A stretch of DNA of 64,000 bases. It comes from Owenia fusiformis. Taxonomy: Eukaryota > Annelida > Polychaeta > Sabellida > Oweniidae. The notes below the pieces were generated by a model. It searched no databases. It was not told the DNA's origin and saw only the letters and a program-made list of their open reading frames with translations. Where the stretch lies: assembly GCA_903813345.2 (NCBI GenBank), contig CAIIXF020000004.1:27159985-27223984 (forward strand). The letters run 5' to 3'. Made by a program: the position numbers and the translations under genes. Positions 46,373 to 57,499 of the stretch are shown here, one piece after another (the first letter of the stretch is position 1; each line of letters begins with the position of its first letter).

Positions 46373-46501
46373 TCAGGCAACCTCTTCCACAATTTCCTGT
46401 ATCTTGTCCTCTGTCAGGTGTTTAAGGAGGCGAAGGGAGACTAGACAGTCCACAAGTGGTTGGACCTTCTCCCACCCAGGAACACCAGAGGAGTCTAAAG
46501 C
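46373..46501 (-). CDS. Terminal exon of an unrecognised gene
   Basis: After an AG acceptor at 46502-46503 the exon reads ALDSSGVPGWEKVQPLVDCL, VSLRLLKHLTEDKIQEIVEE and stops (TGA, 46373-46375). It is on the same strand as the neighbouring fragments. No domain identified. Confidence 0.35.
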   Translation of the reverse strand, partial: ALDSSGVPGWEKVQPLVDCLVSLRLLKHLTEDKIQEIVEEVA

Positions 46502-46763
46502 CTAGAAAAAACAGCGTGAAAAAATCTTGAATACAAAAAAATTTAGGTGTAGAAAAACATGCATAGATTCAAATGCTTTTTCAATTACTGTAAAAACCCA
46601 AATTTTCAAGGTGCCCTAATTTTCAGTATTTTCGCTGAAGAGGTTTGACCGTAAAATTAAACGCACTGTGAAAATTCAATTATTTTAATTACTTGAAAAT
46701 GTGTCATGTGTATTTTTAAATAAAGTAATTGTCAACTATAAGTCAGAATTCTGTATCTATTTC

Positions 46764-47698
46764 TTAGTTTGGGGAAAGGGGTATTTGCAGGTGGGTCTTT
46801 CTTTGGGGAGGCCAGTTCGACTGCTTCTTCATCAGGGGTGGATCTGAGGGATCATGGTCTTCTACAAACCCCTCATCCTCTCCATAAGCACTTAAGTCTA
46901 CATCCTCCACGTTGTCCGTCTCTGATTTCTCATCAGGATTGAGGTTGATAAACTGGAATGGTGTATTCGTTTGTTCAAACAGATATTCGATGCCAATCAA
47001 CTCTCCTGCAATCTCTTCAGGGGTTTCCTGGATAGCTCGCATTAAGCTTTGGAGGGCTGGGTCTAGCTCTCCCAGGGCCCCTCTCTGGTCTGTCGCAATG
47101 GCAACCCTGGGTGAGATGATGGCAACTCTGGGCATGGTACCGGCCCCATCTTGCCTGTGGTTGGCAATTACAACATGCCTCTCGTCCTGCACCAATGAGA
47201 GGATCTCCAGTGGGTTGACGGTTGTCAAGTCATCTTCTTCAAACCTGAAGTCCAGTCTCGCTGTAGACTGAAAGGGACTCGGGGTAAGTTGCTCGAACAA
47301 CACTGGATCATTGGCAACTGAAATTGGTATAACTGCCTCTGTGGTCGCAACAGCAGTTGGCATAGTCACCTCTGTCAGAGTTGGGGCCTTCTGGGATTTA
47401 GCGGCATAATTGCCTCTGTGGTTGCTAAAGCAGTTGGCATAGTCACCTCTGTCAGAGTCTGGGACTTAGCGGCAAGTGGCATAATTGCCTCTGTGGTTGC
47501 TATAGCAGTTGACTTAGTCACCTCCGTTAGAGCTGGAACCTTCTGTGCCATAGGTGTTGTTTTAGGGTGTTTTCTCATCAGGTGGGCCTTCAGGCCTTTT
47601 AGATACTGGAACTTCTGACCACAATGGTCCTTGTTGCAGGTCATAGGCACTCTGACCTTTGGGTGCCTCCTGTGTCTGTGGGCTTGTAACAACGCCAA
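46764..47698 (-). pseudogene. C2H2 finger plus repeat protein, copy B
   Basis: Paralogue of 43859-44903. It keeps an intact-looking finger: CNKDHCGQKF followed by HLMRKH. Only about three repeats remain, with a frameshift near 47372 inside them (a partial repeat is missing). The C-terminus is longer: VANDPVLFEQLTPSPFQSTA, LTTVNPLEILSLVQDERHVV, LGELDPALQSLMRAIQETPE, then an acidic tail (VEDVDLSAYGEDEGFVEDH). The two copies diverge abruptly after EEIA, which marks a duplication boundary or rearrangement. Confidence 0.6.
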
Positions 47699-48163
47699 AG
47701 TGTTCGGTTATTTCAGTGATAGGTTCTTTCAGGATAGTATATATATACATATAGTCTAATAAAGGTCATAGCCCACAATAGATACTAGCATTATTTCCCT
47801 GAGTGGCTTGCAATTTACTCATAGTCATATGGATAGCTTCTTGGAGAACTTGGCTGCATACTTGAGTTTTAAGCTATTCCTCTCCTGTCTACTGATTCAA
47901 ACCAGTCAATAATTTTCTTTTGTTGGTCTCAATGGCATTGGTCAGATACGTAGTATGTATTTTTGAAGTTATTTCCCTTCTAACCTGTACATCATTTTTC
48001 ATATTGATCTAAGCCAAGCTTTCTTAAAGACTATTAAGAAAAATGCATATAGTAAAATGCTGTTACTTAAATATAGCAATGAGACAAACCAAGTCAGGGA
48101 ATGGGTTTTCAAATAAAAAAAAACAAGACTACAAATTATAAAATATTGGATAACCCATTCAAA

Positions 48164-48342
48164 TTATTGACTTTCATCTATTTTTATGACATAAAACTTA
48201 ACCTTTTCATCTCTATGCCCAATCTGATAAGCTGACACAAATTTATCCACAGAGTCTTGGTTGATGAAAAACTTATTCTGAACCTGCGGTCTTTTGAGGC
48301 TTCTTCCGAATGATTTCTTGTGGCATGAACCAAAGTTTCCAT
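48164..48342 (-). CDS. Terminal exon of an unrecognised gene
   Basis: After an acceptor (ATATCCTTAG) the exon reads GNFGSCHKKSFGRSLKRPQV, then QNKFFINQDSVDKFVSAYQ, GHRDEKVKFYVIKIDESQ and a stop. Upstream tandem copies of this exon (49211-49420 and 49931-50140) carry a stop in the matching frame (GTT TAA instead of GTT CAG), so this downstream copy is the one with an intact frame. Family unknown. Confidence 0.45.
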
Positions 48343-48389
48343 CTAAGGATATAATTCTAAGATAATTCTTTAAAATCATAACTTTCAAA

Positions 48390-50950
48390 TTTATATGTGT
48401 AAGCTTATGTAGATCTCAGTTTCATATTCAGTTAGACATTTAATTAAGTTAAACACAATGATATAATGAAATGTTTCAGATAATAAAAATAAGTTCACAT
48501 TATAAGTTGACACTATGAAAATGGATTGAAGTCTCAATTGCATGAAGACATATGCCATAATCAGTAGATTCGGCCTGTCCTCTTTATCCTTGTCAGCGTG
48601 CAACTTGTTCGGGTCTGAGGTTCCACGATTCTCAGGTGTCTCTTCTACACCATCAAGTTTAATGACCCTTCCCACTGGTCAATCTCATTGTCTTCCCATA
48701 TCCCAACTTGTTCCTGACACACTGCTCTTAAAAGCCAGATAGCTTGACAAGTTCAGATAACTCTCAATGATGCTCTTGTAACAACAAACTTTGTATGGTA
48801 CTAAATAGGAATTACCTGATTTTGTCTTCACAGTTCTTAGAACTTTGTGACCACATGCCTTTCTTTGGCCAGATTTTAGAGAGTAATCATCTTCAGTGAT
48901 GGTGTTAGTAATGCTTGTGTTGACACTATGAAAATGGATTGAAGTCTCAGTTGCATGAAGAAATATGCCATAATCAGTAGATTGGGTCTGTCAGAGTGCA
49001 ACTTGTTCGGGTCTTGAGGTTCCACGATTCTCAGGTGTCTCTTCTACACCATCAAGTTTAACGACCCTTCCCACTGGTCAATCTCATTGTCTTCCCATAT
49101 TCCAGCTTGTTCCTGAAACACTGCTCTTAAAAGCCAGATAGCTTGACAAGTTCAGATAACTCTCAATGATGCTCTTGTAACAATAAACTTTGTATGGTAC
49201 TAAATAGGAATTACCTGATTTTGTCTTCACAGTTCTTAGAACTTTGTGACCACATGCCTTTCTTTGGCCAGATTTTTAGAGAGTGATCATCTTCAGTGAT
49301 GGTGTAGGTGATGGTAAGCTGTAGCTGTAGAGTCTTGGTTGGTGAAAAACTTATTTTAAACCTGTGGTCTTTTGAGGCTTCTTCCGAATGATTTCTTGCG
49401 CCATAAACCAAAGTTTCCATCTAAGGATATAATTCTAAGATAATTCTTAAAAATCATGAACTTTCAAATTTATATGTGGAGATACATTTTTGGCTTACAA
49501 CGTATATATAAAAGGCGTTCTTGTTTAGGCTCAATGGCTCATGTTATTGTTTTGCTGGAGAGCGAGCTATATGTGATGCAAGGGTGTCTGCTTTTGGATT
49601 TTGAAAAAGTTGATAAATAAGTTGTTGAGTGCAAGTAATGCCTGTGTTGACACTATGAAAATGGATTGAAGTCTCAGTTGCATGAAGAAATATGCCATAA
49701 TCAGTAGATTGGGTCTGTCCTTTTTATTCGGGTCTGAGGTTCCACGATTCTCAGGTGTCTCTTCTACACCATCAAGTTTAACGACCCTTCCCACTGGTCT
49801 ATCTCATTGTCTTCCCATATTCCAGCTTGTTCCTGACACACTGCTCTTAATAGCCAGAGAGCTTGACAAGTTCAGATAACTCTCAATGATGCTCTTGTAA
49901 CAATAAACTTTGTATGGTACTAAATAGGAATTACCTGATTTTGTCTTCACAGTTCTTAGAACTTTGTGACCACATGCCTTTCTTTGGCCAGATTTTTAGA
50001 GAGTGATCATCTTCAGTGATGGTGTAGGTGATGGTAAGCTGTAGCTGTAGAGTCTTGGTTGGTGAAAAACTTATTTTAAACCTGTGGTCTTTTGAGGCTT
50101 CTTCCGAATGATTTCTTGCGCCATAAACCAAAGTTTCCATCTAAGGATATAATTCTAAGATAATTCTTAAAAATCATGAACTTTCAAATTTATATGTGGA
50201 GATACATTTTTGGCTTACAACGTATATATAAAAGGCGTTCCTGTTTAGGCTCAATGGCTCATGTTATTGTTTTGCTGGAGAGCGAGCTATATGTGATGCA
50301 AGGGTGTCTGCTTTTGGATTTTGAAAAAGTTGATAAATAAGTTGTTGAGTGCAAGTAATGCCTGTGTTGACACTATGAAAATGGATTGAAGTCTCAGTTG
50401 CATGAAGAAATATGCCATAATCAGTAGATTGGGTCTGTCCTTTTTATTCGGGTCTGAGGTTCCACGATTCTCAGGTGTCTCTTCTACACCATCAAGTTTA
50501 ACGACCCTTCCCACTGGTCTATCTCATTGTCTTCCCATATTCCAGCTTGTTCCTGACACACTGCTCTTAATAGCCAGAGAGCTTGACAAGTTCAGATAAC
50601 TCTCAATGATGCTCTTGTAACAATACACTTTGTATGGTACTAAATAGGAATTACCTGATTTTGTCTTCACAGTTCTTAGAACTTTGTGACCACATGCCTT
50701 TCTTTGGCCAGATTTTTAGAGAGTGATCAATCTTCAGTGATGGTGTAGGTGATGCACACCTTAGGGTCACATGGCATGTGTAAGCTTATGTTATCCTGAA
50801 ACACTGCTCTTAAAAGCCAGAGAGCTAGACAAGTTCAGATAACTCTCAATGATGCTCTTGTAACAATAAACTTTGTATGGTACTAAATAGGAATTACCTG
50901 ATTTTGTCTTCACAGTTCTTAGAACTTTGTGACCACATGCCTTAGGGTCA
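48390..50950 (-). repeat. 720-bp tandem array of exon-like units
   Basis: Two full units (49201-49920 and 49921-50640) differ by very few bases (for example T/C near 50241). Partial, rearranged units precede and follow them. Each unit holds an exon-like frame B (KLDGVEETPENRGTSDPN and RPNLLIMAYFFMQLRLQS) and an exon-like frame A (KKSFGRSLKRPQV in the ancestral frame). Frame A has conserved splice signals: a TTAG acceptor and a CAG/GTAATT donor. A further B copy with an extra KLHADKDKE insertion lies at 48391-48675. This is tandem duplication of exons within or next to one gene. Confidence 0.75.
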
Positions 50951-51242
50951 CATGACATGTGTAAGCTTATGTGGATCTCAGTTTCATATTCAGTTAGACA
51001 TTTAATTTAGTTAAACACAATGATATAATGAAATGTTTCAGATAATAAAAATAAGTTCACATTACAAAATTTGTAGATTAAAACAAACAATGAAATACAT
51101 TTACAATACCAAACTGCAATGCAGTGAAAATTTGTTAACTTTCATTTCATTATATACTATACTACAAACACACCACGATTATTTAGATATCAGTTTATGT
51201 TGTAATGTATTATATTTGTCAGGTAAATCATATTGATATGAA

Positions 51243-51690
51243 TCAGTATTTTATTATCGTTGCTTCTACTCTACAGCTTTTTGTAATGTATACACTCTGC
51301 CTCTTTTTGAAAGAGCTGATAAACCTTTTGATGTAGGATTGTACCCTGATAGGAAAATAGTCACCTCTTAGGGTGGAATTCAGTTTTACAATACAATCTT
51401 TATACATGTCATAGACAACGTCAAAATCAATCTCTTTTTTAATATCCAGTACAAATAAACACACACTTGCTAGAATTAAGTATTCTATATTGCTAAACCT
51501 TCCTTCTTTTATTGGTTGTTTGTTGCTGACCATAAAATCAGAAGAATTATGAGTAATATTTGCTGATGTTTTTTTACGCCTTTTTAATGGGATAGTTTCC
51601 TCAATTTTACGTTTACCATTTTTGCAGTTGAAACATCTACACATATTACCACATTTACAATTAGACGCATAACATTGACATCATTTGACA
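51243..51690 (-). pseudogene. CXC-motif domain and C-terminal tail of a transposon protein
   Basis: A cysteine cluster, CQCYASNCKCGNMCRCFNC, resembles a Tesmin/TSO1-type CXC DNA-binding motif. It is followed by a basic stretch (KRKIEETIPLKRRKK) and a helical tail (EYLILASVCLFVLDIKKEI). It is in the same frame as the OTU piece upstream (51762-52094), separated by stops or an intron. Likely the C-terminal region of the composite protein at 51-54 kb. Confidence 0.5.
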
Positions 51691-51761
51691 ACGCAGGATT
51701 TTAATTGTCATCTACATGTGATTGTGATTTTTCCTTCAGTTGTCTCATTTTTATCAATATT

Positions 51762-52094
51762 CTAATCCATAGTAAGCAAACTATCAAAATGGGGCTCAGC
51801 TAAGACGTATGAATTTTGTAAAGATAAACGAATGACAGTGTTTTGCTCCATGTCACTCTCATTTTCTGGTGTCACAATAATTAAAGGGTTGTTGGCTAGA
51901 TCTGTTAAAATAAAAACTGGAATGTGCAAAACGTTTGCCATGGCAAGTGGTAATGAATCACCCAAAATGTTCTCATAAAATTCTTCAGCTTCAAAATTTT
52001 GCAAGGCTGTCAAATAAGCATCTTCATCCCCATTGAACAAGAACAAATACCTATCTTTATTTTCCTTCCAATATTGTACAATTGAAATACGCAA
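51762..52094 (-). pseudogene. OTU-like cysteine-protease domain fragment
   Basis: The frame reads YLTALQNFEAEEFYENILGD, SLPLAMANVLHIPVFILTDL, and later RLSLQNSYVLAEPHFDSLLT. This matches the C-terminal half of an OTU fold: the helix before ANVL, the beta strand, and a terminal His in PHFDSLL, in the place of the catalytic His of the usual HYDSL. The catalytic Cys block is not present, so the domain is incomplete. OTU domains occur in several transposon-encoded proteins. Confidence 0.55.
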
Positions 52095-52099
52095 CAGTT

Positions 52100-53169
52100 T
52101 AGCAAGTTCCTTTTGGTTCCCCTGCTGTGTATACCTAGGTGATGTAAATGGTTAATTACATGTGTAACAGCTCAGGACAGTCTCCCTACACTGCTACGTA
52201 CAGGGGAATGATACACAAGAAATATTCACAAAGTTACCCCTGTACAAATTACGTTTGTGGTAGCGTGAAAAGAACGGTTGGCGTAAGTTCGAAAATGGGA
52301 TGAATGGAGCTCTGTTGTTCTAAGTGATTCAGTCAGGTGCTGCCCCCTTTAGATGAGAATATAAAAAAAAGTGAAACCCAAAATTGTAATGTTAAAAGCT
52401 GACCATGCAGTCCTGCCCTCTATAAATGGGATTAAAAGCTAAAGTTACTAATTGAACAAATGGCTATATGAACACAGTGAATCCAGCAAAATGTGAAGAT
52501 GATTGAAATGGTTTTTATCAAAGGGGAGTTATACTGGGATTTTCAAATCTTATTCAGCTCAATTACCACAAACTATAACACGACAAGCAAGTAGGTTCTA
52601 GAATGATTGTTTAATTATTTGTAAATATCCTCTCTTAGTGTACACAAATAAATGAAAGATATCTGTCAAGGTGAAAAATGAATGAAAATCCAAGGCGCCC
52701 ACTCTTAATCCAAGATGGCGACCTTGGTCAAAAACACGCCGTTTCGGGCAAAAACAGACAAAACTCAATCTGGCAAATTCTTAGCGCCACTAATGGGGGA
52801 AACATACCCAGAGCCACCTGTTTTCACTCATTGTCACCTGCTTCTTTCGCTCCTAGTTGTTTAGTCCCAATCAAGTTGTCCTTTGTCGTTATAATATAGA
52901 ATGTGCGATATTCGGAAATCAAAACATCTCGCTCGGGAAGAAAATGGCTGTGATTCTAATACATAAAATGATTACCCTGCAAGAAAGTGGCTATAAGTAT
53001 GTTTCCCCAGTATTAAATGGATTTTGAAAACCTGATTTACAGGGAACCTTTAATTTCCAGAGCGAAGGGAAGTAGCGAACCGGGGGAAAGTTGGCGTCAA
53101 AAATTTCGTGTAAGGTCTCCAACAGGAAGTTCAAACTAACCGGAAGTTCAAACTAACCGGAAGTTCAAA
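52100..53169. other. Spacer with a 17-bp tandem repeat
   Basis: No supported gene. 53125-53175 holds three copies of CGGAAGTTCAAACTAAC. The GC-richer stretch near 52680-52900 has no recognisable domain. Confidence 0.5.
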
Positions 53170-54407
53170 CTAACCGGAAGTCCAAAAGTATCGAAAGCCA
53201 ACCCGGGTCGCTACACATGCAATGATAAAGAGCTTTCCTGTAAAAGTTAAATAAGTTGGGTTGCAATTGCATGGAAGAAACAATTCCAATCTCCTTGGAC
53301 AACAAAACAACGAAATACTGCTTCGCAACATACTTTCGTTACTTAAACTGGGATAAACTGATTTTGGCGTGGTTAAATCATGACCGATATTGACAATGAA
53401 TGGTATGTTGCGAGTGTCAATCAAATTCTGTGTCCTGTCTGATGTGAAATGTTTGGATGAGTTTAAATGTAGTAATGCTTCTTGTAATTTTCTACCAGTG
53501 TTATTGTTTTTTGATTTGAAACTGTTTGTGTGATTTAATTCTTGATCTTTGATAACTTGTCTTTGTTTGAGTTTTGTCATGTCAATTGTAGACATGCTGA
53601 CCTTTTTGTTGTTTGCAAACGCAAGATGGGTCTGAATTTTCCGTGTATTTTACACTCGGAAAGAATTCAAATGTTTTTTCCTCCATGTGATAAGCATTTT
53701 TAGCACTACGTGCATTAGCAATGAGTTGGTTCCAGTAGTCTTTGATGTGATTATGTCTGTGGAAATTAACATTATCAATAGTAATTGAAGTTAAAGCTGA
53801 CGCCAAACGATACCCCATTTTGTTTTTACTAAGAATTGTTTTTAATTGCCTTTGGAGACGTTCATTTTTGGATGTACCACTCACGGGCATACTAGAAAGA
53901 CAATCCTTATTTATATGAATTTTTAATCGATCTATTGATTTCATAAATTTTTCATTTTAAAAATTTTCAATATTTGAATAGATGTTTAAAAATCTTTCTA
54001 AATTTTTTAACATCATTTCCCTTCAGGGAGTCGGCATGCTCCTGTGTTTAACGAAAATCCCTACAAATATCAGTCCTAAACTTATTGCCTTTTGGTATGC
54101 ACTTGATTGACCTTTACACAGCATTGAATAAATCAAGTTTAACTTCGATGTCATTCCACAATGACTTAATTTTCTGGCGCCATGAACCACAATTATCGAG
54201 GAACAATGAAGTAATATTGGTATGCGATGAACTAAGGTTTCTTAATGAATGTTCTACCTTCTCTACTTTTTCGTTGGGTACAAAAAGCCATTTCAAGACA
54301 CTGCCCTTCTCATTGAGAATACTGAATAAAGGATTAAATTGTTCTACCCATTTCCCTTCACAGTTTACATAACCCACATTTGCAGCCACTTTAAAAGTGA
54401 TCTGCAC
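53170..54407 (-). pseudogene. DDE-type transposase, degenerate
   Basis: Starting upstream: VNCEGKWVEQFNPLFSILNE, then TSLFLDNCGSWRQKIKSLW and VKLDLFNAV (a [LF]xDNCxxxR block followed by a KLDLFHA-like block; the Asp residues are probably catalytic). After breaks: RLKIHINKDCLSSMPVSGTS, KNERLQRQLKTILSKNKMGY and RLASALTSITIDN, which match the C-terminal part of the same uncharacterised invertebrate transposase family (NERLHR-type block). The frame at 53170-53595 adds a polar tail. Stops at 54098 and beyond show the copy is dead. It probably belongs with the OTU and CXC pieces downstream. Confidence 0.55.
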
Positions 54408-54877
54408 TTATCATTGTCGCTTTGATTTGTTGGTTCCTCTGTTCTATTCTATTTGTGGGTATATTTTGTCAATGTATGACAGAAACATCTCTGTTATGCA
54501 CTGTCTTGAAGGAGCCTTTCCTGGGACTTTCCTTGCTTACCCTTTAGTCTTTTATGTCCAGTTGATGTTTCTCAGTTGCAAATTTTGTGACTGAGGATTG
54601 AGCGTTAAGCTGCACGCCAGCTTCAGCAGTATGCTCAGGTAAACCAATAATCCAGACAGTAGATTTTCTGCTGTACTGGGAAAGATGGTTGATCATAAAA
54701 GCATTGCTCATTGCAGACCTTCATCTTACTAAGTCCACCCTTCATATCATTCAAATCAGATTCTAGTTTTTCAATTTTTGACAGTCAAAATAATAAATAA
54801 TACGTTTAGCTTGATCTTTCATCATCCTTTGTAAAATTTTATAGTCATAACATTGATAGTAACATCAAATAGGAAGA

Positions 54878-55155
54878 CCTCGCCTTTCCAATCAGCACGA
54901 CATGCACATCATCCAGTTTCCTTAACTCCAACTTGCATTACTTTGCTATTTTCTGGTATTTCAATCCCCATTCCAAATGCTATGGTAGTAACTAAACATC
55001 TCACTGTTGATCCCTTCTTCATGAAATTTTCCATGATTCGCTTCTCAGTAGAAAGGTCAGAGGAGGAGTGGTACCTTTCCACAAGCATGTCATCTACTCT
55101 TCCCCTTTTTTCATACTCTTTGTCCAGAAGTGTTGGGTTAAGACCAACCCCTCTT
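54878..55155 (-). pseudogene. RecQ-like helicase C-terminal domain fragment
   Basis: The frame reads LNPTLLDKEYEKRGRVDDML, VERYHSSSDLSTEKRIMENF, then VRCLVTTIAFGMGIEIPENS. This is helicase motif V (TxAFGMGxxIP) of the RecQ family. Motif VI, normally QxxGRxGRD, is degraded to ETG-stop-CACRAD. The N-terminal ATPase half is missing. RecQ-like genes are expanded in several mollusc genomes, possibly as part of mobile elements. Confidence 0.6.
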
Positions 55156-55363
55156 TGACTGCTTCACAGGTAATGCCATATTTTAGATGTGGCATGCACA
55201 GATTTCTAGAATTCAAGAAAACGTTTGTTAAAGACTTGCACTTGGGGGTATTTAGAAAATTGGGGAGCATATATCGAATGAAGACCAATGATGGGCGAGA
55301 GGGAGATGTTTTGAGTTTAATACTGTTTGACAGTTTAATAAGTTTATAATGGGGAGTGTAGAT

Positions 55364-55549
55364 CTAGTCTTCTGGACATTGGTACTTGGGCCCATGTATA
55401 TCTCTTTTGTGTTTTCCAAGTTTCAACTGAGTCATATAGGACTTGGAACACTGATCACAAGGGTAGAATATTGCACTAGTTGGATGGAACACTAATGAGT
55501 GCATCAACAAGTCCTCTGCACTAGTAAACGATGCGCCACACACTGTCAC
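55364..55549 (-). CDS. C2H2 zinc-finger ORF downstream of gypsy pol
   Basis: A 61-codon frame with one degenerate finger (VCGASFTSAEDLLMHSLVFH) and one canonical finger, CDQCSKSYMTQLKLGKHKRD ending in IH (C-x2-C-x12-H-x4-H). It sits on the same strand about 340 bp after a gypsy integrase tail. This repeats the layout seen at 17784-18416 and suggests that a zinc-finger ORF3 is a trait of this gypsy lineage. Confidence 0.6.
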   Translation of the reverse strand: MTVCGASFTSAEDLLMHSLVFHPTSAIFYPCDQCSKSYMTQLKLGKHKRDIHGPKYQCPED

Positions 55550-55886
55550 CCACCTTTCCTTGACACATCAAGACATTAACCACCTGGAAAACATCAATCA
55601 TGTCTACAATTTTTTTCACAAGATATTATGGTTTAGTCTTATAAATTACATACATTATAATAGATATTCCAATAATATCCAAATATATAAATTTAATTTT
55701 AACATCAAGACCAAGAAAATCAAGTGAAATGGTGGGGGGATATGAGGACATGTGGCCACAGGTGTATATTTGGAGGGCACATTTTTTAGTTTCAGTGGAC
55801 TTTTCAATTGGGACAGGATCAAACTCAGAAAGGTCCAGGGCTAGGTCTGGATTGGACTCATTAACCAGACTTGGAGATGGGTCAAA
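55550..55886. other. Spacer, partly open
   Basis: Sequence between the zinc-finger ORF and the integrase tail. Probably decayed pol 3' coding sequence; no motif could be secured. Confidence 0.35.
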
Positions 55887-56087
55887 CTATTCAGGGATAT
55901 CTCCAATGTAGGGCTTCAAGTGATCTTGGTGAACTACCGGTTTTCTCCCATTTTCACATTCAATACGGACTAAAAGATCGGATACCACCTCAACAATTGT
56001 CCAAGGACCTGTGCAGTCATACAAGTTCATTGACATTATATGTTTTAGTTTCACACAGCACATACCAGTAAGACAATCGCTTGTCAA
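55887..56087 (-). pseudogene. pol: Gypsy integrase C-terminal tail
   Basis: The frame reads KLKHIMSMNLYDCTGPWTIV and RKPVVHQDHLKPYIGDIPE. The GPWTIVE and VVHxDxLKPY blocks are the SH3/chromo-like end of gypsy integrases. Catalytic core, RT and RNase H are missing, since a foldback element and then gag follow directly upstream. Confidence 0.75.
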
Positions 56088-56200
56088 ATCTTATCTGCAT
56101 CTGCTGAAGATTAGTGATTAATTACACCACTTTCCAGTGCCTGTGTGTTGTTAATCTCTTATCTCTCACTGTAAAAACTCACTCTCACTCTCTCTGCTAG

Positions 56201-57061
56201 AAAGCCGATTTTCAAAATGGCCGCTCATTTTAAAATGGCCGCTCATTCAAAAATGGCCGCTCAATTAAAAATGGTGACCCTTTTAGTGCTGATTTTACAG
56301 TAATTTAGGTGCAATATATAAAACTGTAATAGCAATATGTTAAACTGTAATAGCAATATGTTTTAAATGTAAAAGAATTATATAGGACATTAATAAAGCT
56401 AGAAATGTAGATATTGAAGGGGTATTCCTTGCCAGACCATCTCTCTCCTAATATGGTAGCTATAACCATATACATACTTTGCAGGTTTATCAAAAAACAG
56501 AAAAATGTTTTGAAATGGTCAATATTGATCACTTAAAAATGTAGTGCTCAATTCCAGTAGGCTGCAATCTTTTAAAATTTCATTTAGGAAGTGATGTCAT
56601 CGACTCTCAACTTTGCATATAACATTAGGTAAGGAGCTATTAGAATTACTAAACCAGCTGAATATTTTTTTCAATTTGGTCTATGATTAAAATCCTTTTG
56701 ATGATCTCTTCTTTCGTTCTAAGTTGACAACTCCTGAAAATATTTTTACACAGAAGATAAGGGCTTCTTGTTTAGAAGTGATTTTGTACTTTCCTATCCT
56801 GTAATAGACAAGGTTATAACAGGTGAGAGTCGATGACATCACTTCCTGAAAGAAATCTGAAAAGATGGCAGCTTACTGGGAATGAGTACTACATTTTTAA
56901 ATAATCAATATTGACCATATGAAAAAAATTTCCCGTGTTTTGCTAAATATGTAAAGTATATATATGATTGTAGCTACCATATCAGGAGAGAAATAGTCTG
57001 GCAAGGAATGTTCCTTTAAAGAAGCACATGGCAGCCATCTTGAAAAATGGCGGCTTTTACT
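56201..57061. mobile_element. Foldback element between gypsy gag and pol remnants
   Basis: Long inverted arms: AGGAAGTGATGTCATCGACT at 56586 pairs with its complement at 56824-56847, and ATTCCTTGCCAGACC near 56424 pairs with GTCTGGCAAGGAAT near 57008. Both pairs share a centre near 56717. The outer ends carry AAAATGGC(C/G)GC motifs. On the left the motif is expanded to three tandem copies (56209-56280). The arms extend over roughly 300-400 bp each with mismatches. The target duplication was not resolved. Confidence 0.7.
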
Positions 57062-57181
57062 CGTTATTTTATGATTTTAGCTGTGGGAAAGTAGTGGAGT
57101 GATTTTGTTCATATTTGGTATGTGAATACTATAAGCATGGCACACTGTCTAATGATATTTGAGTGCTGCATGAACAGCCTC

Positions 57182-57496
57182 CTAAAGGGTTTTGGGTTCA
57201 GCAATTCTAACGGCCCAGATATGTTGTTCATCATTCAAAGCATCTCGAAACGATGTGATTGACAATTTCTCTCTATATACAGGATCTATACCAGGGTACA
57301 CAAGAGCGATAAGTCTTTTGATATCACTAGCTAAAGCAGGAATGGTTTCTTTTGGCTTTCGAAGGCGATTTTTAAGAGTATGTAACTTTGTATCTTCTTG
57401 AAATAGAGGGTCAAAATGATTTTTCAATGCATTCAACAGAGATGAGTAACAAGTTCTTTCACACGCAGTCAAAGTGGACAAGACCATTAACGCCAT
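57182..57496 (-). pseudogene. gag: Gypsy gag core fragment
   Basis: The frame reads ALMVLSTLTACERTCYSSLL, FQEDTKLHTLKNRLRKPKET, LASDIKRLIALVYPGIDPVY and ITSFRDALNDEQHIWAVRI. The LKNRLRxPxE block matches the Gag of the intact-looking LTR element (LKNRLRGPDEP), so the two are related. Together with 55887-56087 and 55364-55549 it forms a gag - integrase tail - zinc-finger relic on one strand, with most of pol lost. Confidence 0.7.
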
Positions 57497-57499
57497 ACA

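Larger units (their letters stand above)
43859..48120. repeat. Segmental tandem duplication of about 1.2-1.5 kb
   Basis: 43.9-45.45 kb and 46.95-48.12 kb are paralogous in the same orientation. The match includes the zinc-finger gene and about 600 bp of non-coding sequence (AATTTACTCATAGTCATATG; ATGAGACAAACCAAGTCAGG). The copies differ by point changes, indels and number of 93-bp repeats. They are separated by about 1.5 kb of unrelated exon-like sequence. Confidence 0.7.
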
